From Pedobacter boryungensis (GTDB lineage Bacteria > Bacteroidota > Bacteroidia > Sphingobacteriales > Sphingobacteriaceae): a DNA stretch of 64,000 nucleotides. The notes below the pieces were generated by a model that saw nothing but the letters and a program-made list of their open reading frames with translations, made no database searches and had not been told where the DNA came from. The position numbers and the translations under genes were made by a program. The stretch lies in the NCBI RefSeq assembly GCF_013204825.1, contig NZ_JABMKV010000003.1:1-64000 (forward strand). Direction: 5' to 3'. Shown in pieces: positions 9,201 to 17,503 of the stretch; position 1 is the first letter of the stretch, and each line of letters starts with the position of its first letter.

Positions 9201-9476
9201 TTCCCGTACATTTATAAACAAACAGGAACTGGAAAATTAATTGGCATGCCTGTTCCAGGTACTGGGACTGCTGTTTGGTGGGAAACTCAGATCGATCCAA
9301 CAATTGTATTTGGTATACCGATGATTGGTACTATTGGAAAAGAAGGTAGAACCACAGAAAATCTACAAGTTGAACCAGATATTAAAGTTCCGCTTCATTA
9401 TGAATCTTTCCTTTCGGGTAAAGACACTCAGATTGAAGCTGCAGTTAAAGAAATGCGAAGAGTAACCAAAAAATAA
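6213..9476 (+). CDS. Tricorn-like S41 family peptidase
   Basis: This 1087-residue exported protein (signal peptide residues 1-24, ending SFAQ) begins with TolB/WD40-like propeller repeats (SPDGKTIAF, SHDGKSIAFAS, SPDGKSLVYAG and others, about 30-700). It continues with a helical tricorn C1-type region, a PDZ domain (about 790-860) and an S41 protease core. Likely catalytic residues are H774 in ELNASHTGG and S992 in SNYSDAF, placed as in tricorn protease. The propeller probably gates peptide entry into a periplasmic protease. Length matches Bacteroidetes homologues. A strong terminator follows. Confidence 0.92.
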   Translation: MKQKFIKTLLCTTAFSFSALFSFAQTNALWLRYPSISPDGKTIAFGYKGDIYKISTDGGLATPLIISEYHDQMPIWSHDGKSIAFASNRYGNFDIFTLPATGGAAKRLTFNSANDYPSDFTVDNKSVLFSSGHQSPAASVRFPQRGLFLNLYTVAATGGKPLLVSAAGAENAHYNSNGTKLIFQDRKGYEDAFRKHHISSVTRDIWELDLKSNTYKKISDFEGEDREPVYGTNDDQIFYLNEKDGTQNVYSQQAAGPAKKLTSFKDYPVRNLSIAANNTLCFTYNGEIYIMPVNGQPRKVNVEIGNETSAEIEKNIPINTNISEFAASPNGKEIAFVSRGEIFVSSVENGQTKRITNTPQQERSVRWSPDGKSLVYAGERNGSWDIFRIQKTRSSEPYFYASTVLKEDAVIATGAEEFQPDFSPDGKEIAYVENRNILKIYNLASKNTRTVLPEGRNHSYSDGDWGFNWSPDSKWLVVDDQNGYTFASNISLIKTDGSGQIIQPINSGFGEGGGKWAMNGKALTWVNSKNGRKSLAQQGSAETDIFISFFDKAAYDNFKLSKDEFNLWKETTEAAKKDTTKTVASKVPSKNIKTPDSIKKVNVLEIKDLDNRTIKLTINSSSISDYALNNEGTKLFYLAEFENGYDLWVTEPRTHDTKILAKLGGSPSGLEISKDGKSLFVSNNGRLVKVDAENGKISPININGEITLNTVGERAYIYEHIWRQVKQKFYDPKLHNVNWDAYKAGYAKFLPHISNNFDFQELLSELLGELNASHTGGRYAPRPVAPDQTASIGILEDETYADKGVKIAEVLTSGPLDRFESKIKAGFIIEKINGNEIAATDDWTKYLNREIGKTILLSIYDPISKTRFDEAVKTISAGEENELMYKRWVKNMREMVDRLSGGKIGYVHVRGMNDGSYRVVVDEALGINKEKDALIVDTRFNGGGWLHNDLNAFLSGKPYLTFSSQGNPLKGQEPFNTWTKPSTVLMSESNYSDAFIFPYIYKQTGTGKLIGMPVPGTGTAVWWETQIDPTIVFGIPMIGTIGKEGRTTENLQVEPDIKVPLHYESFLSGKDTQIEAAVKEMRRVTKK

Positions 9477-9496
9477 GAAAAAGCTATAGACAAAAG

Positions 9497-9528
9497 AAAA
9501 GCCGTTCAAATTATTGAACGGCTTTTTT
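9497..9528. terminator. Bidirectional terminator between S41 protease and dnaA
   Basis: The arm AAAAGCCGTTCAA (9497-9509) pairs with TTGAACGGCTTTT (9514-9526) around a 4-nt loop and is followed by a T-run. An A-run on the other side gives the same structure on the minus strand, so it can end both the protease transcript and the convergent dnaA transcript. Confidence 0.9.
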
Positions 9529-9553
9529 CATGCTAGTATTTGTTAGCAAATGA

Positions 9554-10984
9554 TTAACTCATTTTCAGTTTTTTCTGAATATCATTAACATAAGCTTTGA
9601 ATTTTTTATCTGTTTCGATTAAATCTTCTACCGTTTGGCAAGCGTAAATTACAGTCGAGTGATCTCTACCGCCAAAGAAAGCGCCAATAGTTTTTAACGA
9701 TGATTTAGTATGGCTTTTTGACAAATACATAGAAATTTGACGAGCTTGTACAATTTCACGTTTACGTGTTTGAGATTTTACCATATCCACTGGAACTTCG
9801 AAATATTCACAAACTAATTTCTGAATATATTCCATTGAAATTTCTTTCGATGTATTCTTAATAAAGTTCTTCAACATTTGTTTAGCCAAAGCTAAATCGA
9901 TGTCTTTTTTGTTTAATGTAGATTGCGCCAATAAAGAAACCATTGCACCTTCTAATTCACGAACATTATTATCAATATTGTGTGCTACGTATTCAACCAC
10001 TTCACCTGGCAGTTCAATACCATCAGCATACATTTTCTTTTTAAGTATGGCAATACGAGTTTCTAAATCAGGAATTTGCAGATCAGCAGATAATCCCCAT
10101 TTGAAACGGCTCAATAATCTTTCTTCTAAACCAGCTAAATCTTTTGGAGCTTTATCAGATGTTAAGATTACTTGTTTACCTGATTGATGTAAGTGATTAA
10201 AAATATGGAAGAAGATATCTTGAGTTTTTTCTTTACCAGCAAAATTATGTACATCATCCATAATGATTACATCCATTGCCTGGTAAAAGTTAACGAAATC
10301 ATTAATCGTATTGTTTTTAAGGGAATCCACAAACTGCTGGCAAAATTTCTCACAAGAAACATAGATCACCAGCTTATCTGGCATGCTACGTTTAATCTCA
10401 TTTCCTATTGCTTGCGCCAAATGCGTTTTACCTAAACCTACACCACCATAAATCATTAATGGATTAAATGAGGTTCCACCAGGTTTTGCCGCTACAGCAT
10501 AGCCAGCAGAACGAGCTAAACGATTGCAGTCGCCTTCAATATAATTCTCGAAAGTATAATTTGCATTTAATTGCGGATCAACGGTCAACTTTTTTAATCC
10601 CGGTATAATAAAAGGATTTTTGATATCCTTATTTATCGAAACAGGAATAGGCATTGATTGCATTTTCGCTTCTGCCCCATTTCCGTTAGAGGGCATATTT
10701 GTAGTATAAGGAGAACCGCTATTTGACGACTTGTCAACTACGATATTATATTCTAATCTTCCTTCGTCTCCCAATTGCTTTTTTACTGTTTTACGAAGCA
10801 GACCAACATAGTGTTCTTCTAGCCATTCGTAAAAAAATAAACTAGGCACCTGGATGGTTAAAACTTTCCCTTCTAATTTAAGTGCGGATATCGGTTCGAA
10901 CCACGTTTTAAAACTTTGGGTCGGGATGTTATCCTTAATTATTTGGAGACAGTTCTTCCATACTTCGGTACAAGTTTTTTCCAT
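9554..10984 (-). CDS. dnaA: Chromosomal replication initiator DnaA
   Basis: The 476-residue protein has all DnaA domains: N-terminal DnaB/DiaA-interacting domain I (1-80), a variable linker (about 85-135), an AAA+ ATPase with Walker A GGVGLGKTHL and Walker B VIIMDDVHNF, the arginine-finger region LLSRFKWGL, and C-terminal domain IV with the DNA-binding signature GGRDHSTVIYAC. It starts replication by opening oriC. The ATG at 10984 gives the usual domain I start. The 194-bp upstream spacer carries two inverted DnaA-box-like 9-mers. No dnaN is nearby, as is common in Bacteroidetes. Confidence 0.97.
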   Translation of the reverse strand: MEKTCTEVWKNCLQIIKDNIPTQSFKTWFEPISALKLEGKVLTIQVPSLFFYEWLEEHYVGLLRKTVKKQLGDEGRLEYNIVVDKSSNSGSPYTTNMPSNGNGAEAKMQSMPIPVSINKDIKNPFIIPGLKKLTVDPQLNANYTFENYIEGDCNRLARSAGYAVAAKPGGTSFNPLMIYGGVGLGKTHLAQAIGNEIKRSMPDKLVIYVSCEKFCQQFVDSLKNNTINDFVNFYQAMDVIIMDDVHNFAGKEKTQDIFFHIFNHLHQSGKQVILTSDKAPKDLAGLEERLLSRFKWGLSADLQIPDLETRIAILKKKMYADGIELPGEVVEYVAHNIDNNVRELEGAMVSLLAQSTLNKKDIDLALAKQMLKNFIKNTSKEISMEYIQKLVCEYFEVPVDMVKSQTRKREIVQARQISMYLSKSHTKSSLKTIGAFFGGRDHSTVIYACQTVEDLIETDKKFKAYVNDIQKKLKMS

Positions 10985-11066
10985 TGTTATTATATAATTT
11001 GTTGGTTTTCAGTTCTTATAAGAGCATTACGGACATGCCCTTTTGGAACATCGAATATTCAAAAAA

Positions 11067-11159
11067 TTATCAACAAAAAGAACAAAAATTTTAATTAATT
11101 TGTAAGTAGTTCAAAAGCAGTATTATATACCTCTTAACCTAAATTTTTTGTGTTGATAA
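11067..11159. promoter_or_regulatory. Candidate DnaA boxes upstream of dnaA
   Basis: TTATCAACA at 11067-11075 and its exact inverse TGTTGATAA at 11151-11159 flank an AT-rich 75-bp stretch. Each differs from the canonical box TTATCCACA at one position. They could autoregulate dnaA or belong to a replication origin. Two boxes alone are not sufficient proof of oriC. Confidence 0.45.
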
Positions 11160-11178
11160 CTATTTTTTAACATTGATT

Positions 11179-12726
11179 CTAGTATTCTCCGAACACATTT
11201 CGCATACAATCTGCTATTTCACCAAGTGTGGCATACTCTTCCGCTGCTGTTAGAATATAAGGCATTAAATTTTGGTCAGATTTTGCCGCTTTTTGCAAGT
11301 TGTCCAATGCTAAATTAACAGCATCATTATTTCGTTGAGCTTTTAACAATTTTAATTTTTCAGTCTGTATCGTTCTTATTGTTTCATCAATATTTAAAAC
11401 ATCAGTAATTCCTTCTTTCTGCTGAGTAAATTTATTAACACCAACAATAATTCGATCTCCAGATTCTACTTCTTTTTGATATTGATACGCAGAGTTCGCA
11501 ATCTCTTGTTGAATATATCCATTTTCTATTGCATTTACAGAACCACCCATTGCATCTATCTTATCTATATATGCTAAAGCTGCAGTTTCAATTTCATCTG
11601 TTAATGTTTCTACAAAATAAGAACCTGCAAGCGGATCTACCGTATCAGTTACTCCACTTTCAAAGGCAATAACTTGTTGTGTACGCAGGGCGATTTTAGC
11701 CGCTGCTTCTGTAGGTAAGGATAAAGCCTCATCATATCCGTTGGTATGCAAAGATTGCGTACCACCTAAAACCGCAGCCATTGCTTGGTTAGTTACACGA
11801 ATTACATTGTTTAACGGTTGTTGTGCTGTTAAGGTAGAACCACCAGTTTGAGTATGAAAACGAAGCATCATTGCTTTTTCATCTGTTGCGCCTAATGATT
11901 TTGTAATGTGCGCCCACATTCTTCTTGCCGCTCTAAATTTGGCAATCTCTTCAAAAAAGTTATTATGGCAATTGAAAAAGAAAGACAATCGCTTTGCGAA
12001 AACATTAATATCCAATCCTTTTTCTAGTGCTGCATTTAAATAAGCTTTACCATTAGCTAATGTAAAAGCTAATTCTTGAACTGCCGTTGAGCCAGCTTCA
12101 CGTATATGATATCCAGAAATAGAAATTGTATTCCATTTTGGCACTTCTTTACTACAATATTCAAAAATATCGGTTATAATACGCATTGACGGTTTTGGAG
12201 GATAGATGTATGTTCCTCTTGCAGCATATTCTTTTAAAATATCATTTTGTATCGTACCTGAGATTTCTTTCAAGTCTGCACCTTGTTTTTTAGCTAATGC
12301 AATATACATCGCTAATAAGATAGATGCAGTTGCATTTATCGTCATTGAAGTAGTGATTTTCTTCAATTCAATACCATCAAATAGAATTTCAATGTCTTTT
12401 AACGAATCAATAGCCACACCAACTTTACCAACTTCTCCTTCTGCCATATCATGATCAGAATCATAACCTATTTGTGTGGGTAAATCAAAAGCTACCGATA
12501 AGCCCATGGTACCTTGCGCCAATAAATAATGGTAGCGCTTGTTTGATTCTTCCGCAGTAGAAAAACCTGCATACTGCCTCATCGTCCATAAGCGACCACG
12601 ATACATATCTTTTTGAATCCCTCTGGTAAACGGAAATTGCCCAGGCATTTCTGCTGAAGGTTTTGCCAAAGTGTAAATATCCTTTATTTCGATCCCTGAT
12701 GTAGTTGTAAATTTTCTATCGCTCAT
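11179..12726 (-). CDS. Methylmalonyl-CoA mutase, catalytic subunit without B12 domain
   Basis: The 515-residue protein covers the TIM-barrel substrate-binding domain of acyl-CoA mutases: [16 protein letters not shown] (residues 47-62), [20 protein letters not shown] and [12 protein letters not shown]. The Tyr in RQYAGFS and the Arg in PSMRI are kept as in methylmalonyl-CoA rather than isobutyryl-CoA mutases (established for the family; the mapping is mine). The C-terminal cobalamin-binding domain (DxHxxG) found in about 700-residue mutases is absent, so it needs a separate small subunit, which is not encoded next to it. It lies 6 bp downstream of a membrane-anchored hypothetical gene. Confidence 0.88.
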   Translation of the reverse strand: MSDRKFTTTSGIEIKDIYTLAKPSAEMPGQFPFTRGIQKDMYRGRLWTMRQYAGFSTAEESNKRYHYLLAQGTMGLSVAFDLPTQIGYDSDHDMAEGEVGKVGVAIDSLKDIEILFDGIELKKITTSMTINATASILLAMYIALAKKQGADLKEISGTIQNDILKEYAARGTYIYPPKPSMRIITDIFEYCSKEVPKWNTISISGYHIREAGSTAVQELAFTLANGKAYLNAALEKGLDINVFAKRLSFFFNCHNNFFEEIAKFRAARRMWAHITKSLGATDEKAMMLRFHTQTGGSTLTAQQPLNNVIRVTNQAMAAVLGGTQSLHTNGYDEALSLPTEAAAKIALRTQQVIAFESGVTDTVDPLAGSYFVETLTDEIETAALAYIDKIDAMGGSVNAIENGYIQQEIANSAYQYQKEVESGDRIIVGVNKFTQQKEGITDVLNIDETIRTIQTEKLKLLKAQRNNDAVNLALDNLQKAAKSDQNLMPYILTAAEEYATLGEIADCMRNVFGEY

Positions 12727-12731
12727 AATAA

Positions 12732-13262
12732 TTAAAATAAGGCATGGATATCCTTTTTAAGAATATTGATGGTTAAATCGTAAGGATTTTCTTCTATCGT
12801 ACTCATGTGTTGTAATACTTTTTTGCTTAAATCAACACCGGTTGAATTTTCAGGCAAACCTTGCACAACATTGTTGATCATCGCAATTGTATCATCCTTT
12901 AGTTTTCGAACCACATTCCAACTCGTAGAATCTACATATAGTTGTTGTGCAATATTATGCTGATATTCTGCCTTTATCTCATTTAAAATTAAAGATTGCA
13001 ATGCAGAAAGCTCAATTGCAGGTTGATGTAGACGCACTAATAAATTAGCAGGATTTATGCGTTCTATAAAAACAATTAGCCTTTCGTGTGCTTGTAAACG
13101 AAGGGGTAACAGAGCAGTTTTATGATCTTTATTTACTTCAAGCGTCTTAAACCTGAAATAATTCTGTATATCATTTTTAATTAAAAAATAACCAACTGAT
13201 AATGCTAATATACCACCAGTTGCAAGAATTGCTACTTGTGTTAAAAAATTTGTAACGTTCAT
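12732..13262 (-). CDS. Membrane-anchored hypothetical protein, possibly DUF7935
   Basis: The ATG at 13262 (176 residues) is preferred to an upstream in-frame start at 13307, because the longer form adds an atypical leader reaching into the divergent promoter gap. One transmembrane helix (about residues 7-25) is followed by a cytosolic helical domain with [20 protein letters not shown] (about 49-68), a pattern I associate with the Bacteroidetes DUF7935 family. The gene is 6 bp upstream of the mutase gene and probably co-transcribed. Function unknown; no link to mutase chemistry can be read from it. Confidence 0.7.
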   Translation of the reverse strand: MNVTNFLTQVAILATGGILALSVGYFLIKNDIQNYFRFKTLEVNKDHKTALLPLRLQAHERLIVFIERINPANLLVRLHQPAIELSALQSLILNEIKAEYQHNIAQQLYVDSTSWNVVRKLKDDTIAMINNVVQGLPENSTGVDLSKKVLQHMSTIEENPYDLTINILKKDIHALF

Positions 13263-13324
13263 TATATTTTGTTTGAATACCGTAATATTAAAAAGTACAC
13301 CGAGCAAAAATGTACATAAATATT

Positions 13325-13332
13325 TATATTTG
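13325..13332 (+). promoter_or_regulatory. -7 box for the HesB-like gene
   Basis: TATATTTG matches the Bacteroidetes -7 box and lies 20 nt upstream of the ATG at 13353. No good TTTG -33 box is seen at the right spacing. Confidence 0.4.
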
Positions 13333-13352
13333 TAATAGATAAATTTAAAAAC

Positions 13353-13706
13353 ATGAGTAATACTGTAGAAACTGCTTTTGCGCCTGTATCGTTTACCGAA
13401 ACCGCTGTTAAAGAACTTTTGAAACTAAAAAACCAACAAGAAATTGCTGATGATTTTGGCTTACGTGTTGGTGTTGAAGGTGGTGGTTGCTCAGGCATGA
13501 GTTACGTTTTGGGTTTTGACCAAAAAAAAGAAGGTGATCAAGAATTTATAATAGACAACATTAAAATATTTATGCATAAAGCACATCAAATGTATTTATT
13601 AGGGATGCAGATTGATTGGCAAGATGGATTAAACTCTAGAGGTTTTACATTTAGCAATCCAAACGCAACTAGTTCATGTGGATGCGGAACAAGTTTCTCT
13701 GTTTAA
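13353..13706 (+). CDS. HesB/IscA-type iron-sulfur cluster assembly protein
   Basis: The 117-residue protein is a full-length A-type carrier: three conserved cysteines are present, one in VEGGGCSGMSY (about residues 46-50) and two in the C-terminal SSCGCGTSFSV. These ligate a [2Fe-2S] or [4Fe-4S] cluster handed to apo-enzymes. It is probably the general ErpA/SufA-like carrier of this organism. It is a single-gene unit: divergent from the mutase operon on the left and closed by a strong terminator on the right. Confidence 0.92.
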   Translation: MSNTVETAFAPVSFTETAVKELLKLKNQQEIADDFGLRVGVEGGGCSGMSYVLGFDQKKEGDQEFIIDNIKIFMHKAHQMYLLGMQIDWQDGLNSRGFTFSNPNATSSCGCGTSFSV

Positions 13707-13734
13707 GCACATAATATTTGTAACATTTTAATAG

Positions 13735-13763
13735 GTCTCGTTGTCTTAACAGCGGGACTTTTT
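13735..13763 (+). terminator. Terminator after the HesB-like gene
   Basis: A 9-bp stem (GTCTCGTTG, 13735-13743, with CAGCGGGAC, 13750-13758; two G-U pairs) around TCTTAA is followed by TTTTT and more T-rich sequence. It separates the gene from the ABC permease gene. Confidence 0.85.
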
Positions 13764-13796
13764 ATTTTTATCTCAACAGAATTTTATTTCTATCAA

Positions 13797-15029
13797 ATGA
13801 CCTATACCGAAAACGTCAGACTTGCGCTACAATCTATTAAAAGTAATCGCCTTCGTACAATGCTTACCGCATTAATCATAGCACTTGGTCTTATGGCTTT
13901 AGTAGGCATCCTTACCACAATAGATGCAATTAAAAAAAGCATGACTGACGCATTTTCGAGCATGGGTGCAAACTCGTTTAATATCAGAAATAGAGGAACC
14001 GGGATTAGAATTGGAGGTTCTGGCAAAAGACCAAAACCTTTTAAATCGATACGCTACGAGGATGCGATTAAATTTAAAGAAAGACTAAATACGCCTGCTA
14101 CTGTTTCAGTTAGTGTTTTTGCAAGCGGCGGCTCTACAGTTAAATACGAGCAAGAAAAAACAAATCCAAATACAAGTGTACAAGGTATAGATGAAAATGG
14201 TTTAGCTTCGCAAGGTTTAGAACTTGCTTTAGGACGAAATTTTAATAACGCTGAAGCAATATCTGGAAATAATGTTTGTATCATTGGAAGTGAGATAGCC
14301 TCTACTCTCTTTAAAAAAGAATCGCCAATCGATAAAATTATCACCGCTGGTAGTACTAGATTAAAGGTAGTTGGCGTGTTAGTGTCTAAAGGTTCGAGTA
14401 TGGGTTCTAATACCGATAGAGCCGTTTATGTGCCTTTATATAAAGCAAAGCTAATTAACTCAAATGATAATCCATCTTATACTATCACCGTAATGGTTCC
14501 AAATGCCGATTTAATGGATAACATTATTGGCGAAGCCACTGCTGAGTTTAGAAATATTAGAAAAGTTAAAGTAAGTGAAACCAACAATTTTGAGATTACT
14601 AAAAGCGATGCTGTTGCACAAACACTATTTGAGAATTTAATTTATATACGTGTTGGTGGTATAGCCATTGGTGTAATCACATTAATTGGTGCATCTATAG
14701 GCTTGATGAATATTATGTTGGTATCTGTGACTGAAAGAACAAGAGAAATCGGTATCAGAAAAGCAATAGGTGCAAATCCAGCGGTAATAAGAAAACAGTT
14801 TTTAATAGAGGCTGTGGTAATTTGCTTGATGGGTGGGGCACTTGGAATTTTACTTGGTATTGGAATAGGGAATCTAATTTCATTTTCTATGGGAGGTTCC
14901 TTTCTAATTCCTTGGTTATTTATTTTCGGAGGATTTGCCTTATGTGTTATTGTAGGAATTGTTTCTGGATATTACCCGGCTAAAAAAGCATCTAAACTTG
15001 ACCCAGTAGAGGCATTGCGCTACGAATAA
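13797..15029 (+). CDS. ABC transporter permease, MacB/FtsX type
   Basis: The 410-residue protein has an N-terminal transmembrane helix (about residues 20-42), a periplasmic MacB-PCD domain (about 45-235) and a C-terminal FtsX domain with three helices (about 280-400), including VTERTREIGIRKAIGANP, the coupling motif of this class. It should form a type VII ABC exporter or mechanotransmission complex, but no ATPase or membrane fusion gene lies beside it. The partner must be elsewhere. The single-gene unit ends convergently with the nucleotide-sugar operon. Confidence 0.9.
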   Translation: MTYTENVRLALQSIKSNRLRTMLTALIIALGLMALVGILTTIDAIKKSMTDAFSSMGANSFNIRNRGTGIRIGGSGKRPKPFKSIRYEDAIKFKERLNTPATVSVSVFASGGSTVKYEQEKTNPNTSVQGIDENGLASQGLELALGRNFNNAEAISGNNVCIIGSEIASTLFKKESPIDKIITAGSTRLKVVGVLVSKGSSMGSNTDRAVYVPLYKAKLINSNDNPSYTITVMVPNADLMDNIIGEATAEFRNIRKVKVSETNNFEITKSDAVAQTLFENLIYIRVGGIAIGVITLIGASIGLMNIMLVSVTERTREIGIRKAIGANPAVIRKQFLIEAVVICLMGGALGILLGIGIGNLISFSMGGSFLIPWLFIFGGFALCVIVGIVSGYYPAKKASKLDPVEALRYE

Positions 15030-15065
15030 AAAGAAAGCTTGAAAAGATTTAGCTAATTAAATCTA

Positions 15066-15803
15066 TTATAATAAGAGATTACTGATTTGAGGTTGCAATA
15101 AAATATTTTGCAACCTTTTTATATTCAAACTATCTTTTAAAGCATCTGCATGGCGAAGATGATGCATATCACTACCTAAAAAGTCAATACAATAGTTATC
15201 TATCAATTCTTCTGCTGTTTGCTTACAACCTTTACCATAATACCCTGTTAAGGAAATGGTATTTAATTGTAAAAGACAACCAGCATCTTTAATTTGTTGG
15301 TAGCTTTCTAAAGAACCATTGTAATACGGATAGCGCTCAGGGTGCGCTAACACAGGTTGATAGCCAGCATGTTGAATTTTAGAAATAACTTCAAATAGAT
15401 TATGAGGTGGATTGATATAAGATAGCTCGAAAAGCAAGTATTTGTTTTTTCCGAAGCTAAGGACCTCTTTTTTCTCAATTTTCTTTTCGAAAGTTTCGTC
15501 TAAATAATATTCAGCTGCAGCACTTACTTCTAAATCAATGTTATTTTTCAATAAACCTTCACGCAAAACATCTAGCGCTCTATGAATAATATCTGGCGTA
15601 TTACGGAAATAATCTGCCATAATATGGGGAGTTGCAACAAGTTTTTTAAACCCCAATGACTTAAAACGTCTGGCTAATAATAAAGAATCATCAAGGCTTT
15701 TTGCTCCATCATCAATTCCTGGAATAATATGCGAGTGCATATCTGTTCCAATCACTGAAAAATTAAACTCAGGTTCTTTATCCTTTTTAAACCAACCAAA
15801 CAA
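15066..15803 (-). CDS. CpsB/YwqE-type tyrosine-protein phosphatase (PHP domain)
   Basis: The 245-residue protein shows the PHP metal-binding motif DMHSHIIPGIDDGA with H23 and H25, further ligands in ATPHIMADY and LAHPERYPYY, and FLGSDMHH near the C-terminus. This is the set of the CpsB/CapC/YwqE manganese-dependent phosphotyrosine phosphatases that control capsule or exopolysaccharide synthesis by dephosphorylating the chain-length kinase. It is the last gene of the nucleotide-sugar operon, 2 bp after rfbB, which supports a polysaccharide role. No kinase/Wzc gene is in the window. Confidence 0.9.
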   Translation of the reverse strand: MFGWFKKDKEPEFNFSVIGTDMHSHIIPGIDDGAKSLDDSLLLARRFKSLGFKKLVATPHIMADYFRNTPDIIHRALDVLREGLLKNNIDLEVSAAAEYYLDETFEKKIEKKEVLSFGKNKYLLFELSYINPPHNLFEVISKIQHAGYQPVLAHPERYPYYNGSLESYQQIKDAGCLLQLNTISLTGYYGKGCKQTAEELIDNYCIDFLGSDMHHLRHADALKDSLNIKRLQNILLQPQISNLLL

Positions 15804-15805
15804 AC

Positions 15806-16858
15806 TTACCTCCCTTTATACTGATTATCATAATAGGCCTGATAATTGCCTGAAGTTACATTATTTAACCAATCTTCATTCTGCAAGTACCAATCTACTG
15901 TTTTTGCCAAACCCTCTTCAAACTGCAAACTAGGCACCCAATCCAATTCATTCTGTAGCTTGGTAGAGTCTATCGCATAGCGTAAATCATGCCCTGCCCT
16001 ATCGGTTACAAAGGTGATCAATTTTGCAGATTCTCCCTCTGCCCTGCCAAGTTTTTGATCCATTATCTGACATAACAAATGGATTAGATCTATGTTCTTC
16101 CATTCATTATGGCCCCCGATATTATATGTCTGACCAGTCTTAGCGTTATGGAAGATTACGTCGATCGCCCTTGCATGGTCTTCAACCCATAACCAATCGC
16201 GTACGTTCTCACCCTTGCCATAAACAGGTACCGGTTTATTATTCTTAATATTGTTTATCGCAAGTGGGATTAACTTTTCTGGAAAATGGTGCGACCCATA
16301 ATTATTAGAGCAGTTTGAAATCACCACATCTAAACCATAAGTATCATGGTAGGCTCTCACAAAGTGGTCAGAGCTCGCCTTTGATGCCGAATATGGACTA
16401 TGGGGATCGTAGCTGGTACTTTCTGTAAACATCCCTGTTTCTCCCAGGGCACCATAAACTTCATCTGTAGAGACATGGTAGAAACGCTTATCTGCATACC
16501 CACCTTTCCAATATTCCCTTGCTGCGTTCAACAGATTTACAGTTCCTATCACATTGGTCATTACAAAGGCACTTGGATCTGCTATTGAACGATCAACATG
16601 TGATTCTGCCGCCAAATGGATTACAGCATCAAAATTCTCCGTCTTAAAAAGATTGTTTATTTCTGAGGCATTGGTAATGTCAGCCTTTATAAACCTATAA
16701 TTATTCTTATTTTCAACATCGGTAAGATTGGCCAGATTTCCCGCATAGGTTAGCGCATCTAAGTTGATTATTTCATACTGCGGATAGTTGTTTACAAATC
16801 TGCGGACTACGTGTGAGCCAATAAAACCAGCACCGCCAGTAATTAAAATTTTCTTCAT
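15806..16858 (-). CDS. rfbB: dTDP-glucose 4,6-dehydratase
   Basis: This 350-residue extended SDR enzyme has the NAD motif TGGAGFIGSHVVRRF (residues 7-21), HLAAESHVDRSI, the HVSTDEVYGALG active-site segment containing the Asp-Glu pair that marks RmlB dehydratases, and the catalytic YSASK. It converts dTDP-glucose to dTDP-4-keto-6-deoxyglucose, the first committed step to rhamnose and other deoxysugars. rmlA, rmlC and rmlD are not nearby. It lies 2 bp before the phosphatase gene in the minus-strand operon. Confidence 0.95.
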   Translation of the reverse strand: MKKILITGGAGFIGSHVVRRFVNNYPQYEIINLDALTYAGNLANLTDVENKNNYRFIKADITNASEINNLFKTENFDAVIHLAAESHVDRSIADPSAFVMTNVIGTVNLLNAAREYWKGGYADKRFYHVSTDEVYGALGETGMFTESTSYDPHSPYSASKASSDHFVRAYHDTYGLDVVISNCSNNYGSHHFPEKLIPLAINNIKNNKPVPVYGKGENVRDWLWVEDHARAIDVIFHNAKTGQTYNIGGHNEWKNIDLIHLLCQIMDQKLGRAEGESAKLITFVTDRAGHDLRYAIDSTKLQNELDWVPSLQFEEGLAKTVDWYLQNEDWLNNVTSGNYQAYYDNQYKGR

Positions 16859-16860
16859 AG

Positions 16861-17427
16861 TTATAATTGTTCTGGCAAACCTAGCTCATGAGCTATATTA
16901 GCCATTTTTCCATTGTATATTTTGGTCAGTAAGTTATTCATTCCTTCTTTCAAATCAAACTGAAGGTCTTCGTGTAATTTATTCAATTTTCGCAAAGTTA
17001 TTAATGTAGATTTCACAAAATAGTTTGCAAAAAGTTGTTCATAGTTTTTATTAGATGAAAATATACTTGATTTAAATTGAGTAACGGTATTATTGAAAAG
17101 AAATATCCTCAACTCAACATCTTCAAAATTAGCTTTAGTTACCCTCAAATTATGATTAACCTGTTTCGCTAATCTACGTAAATTCACTAATACATCTTTA
17201 GCATTTAATTTTTTTAACTCTTTTAAACTCTGCATATTTTGCAGAATATCTTCTTTAATTGTAGATACCCGATCACGCAGATTACTTTCATCTTCTAATA
17301 ATAAAAAATGTAAATGTTCGGTAAGCACTTTATCTTTTGCCACCAAGCGAAGCAATAATTTGTCCTTCTCTTTAGGCGGCAATGCTAAAATTTCTATTTT
17401 AAGCTCTTTGTGCTCACTTAGTTTCAT
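16861..17427 (-). CDS. Hypothetical helical protein within nucleotide-sugar operon
   Basis: A 188-residue protein with no signal peptide or membrane helix, rich in Lys, Leu and Glu and predicted almost entirely helical, possibly with coiled-coil segments (KELKKLNAKDVLVNLRRL, about residues 70-87). I do not recognise a family. It sits 2 bp before rfbB and 76 bp after galE, so it is probably co-transcribed, yet it has no enzyme motif. The Lys/Asn-rich low complexity is similar to neighbouring genes and does not suggest transfer. Confidence 0.65.
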   Translation of the reverse strand: MKLSEHKELKIEILALPPKEKDKLLLRLVAKDKVLTEHLHFLLLEDESNLRDRVSTIKEDILQNMQSLKELKKLNAKDVLVNLRRLAKQVNHNLRVTKANFEDVELRIFLFNNTVTQFKSSIFSSNKNYEQLFANYFVKSTLITLRKLNKLHEDLQFDLKEGMNNLLTKIYNGKMANIAHELGLPEQL

Positions 17428-17446
17428 TTATTCATTTATATTTTAT

Positions 17447-17500
17447 CGCTAATGAGCTATCATGAGCATTTCCTATTATGCATTAGTGATTGCTCATGAT
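17447..17500. repeat. Interlocking inverted repeats between galE and the hypothetical gene
   Basis: ATCATGAGCA (17459-17468) is perfectly inverted as TGCTCATGAT (17491-17500). A second pair, CGCTAAT (17447-17453) and ATTAGTG (17482-17488), overlaps it in crossing order. The two stems exclude each other as simple hairpins or could form a pseudoknot in the operon mRNA. There is no T-run. Confidence 0.5.
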
Positions 17501-17503
17501 GGT

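Noticed and set aside
10890..10910. GGTTCGAACC palindrome resembling a tRNA T-loop
   Set aside because: It lies inside dnaA coding sequence and no acceptor, D or anticodon arms can be placed around it.
12732..13307. Longer form of the membrane hypothetical starting at 13307
   Set aside because: The extra 15 residues extend into the divergent regulatory gap and precede a natural MNVTNF start with a transmembrane helix; the shorter form is more likely.
13262..13498. Minus-strand frame overlapping the HesB-like gene
   Set aside because: It is the antisense of a conserved iron-sulfur carrier and its composition is Ser/Pro-rich as expected from the opposite strand.
15045..15064. AGATTTA/TAAATCT hairpin between the ABC permease and CpsB-like genes
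   Set aside because: The stem is short and AT-only, with no T-run after it, so it is too weak to call a terminator.
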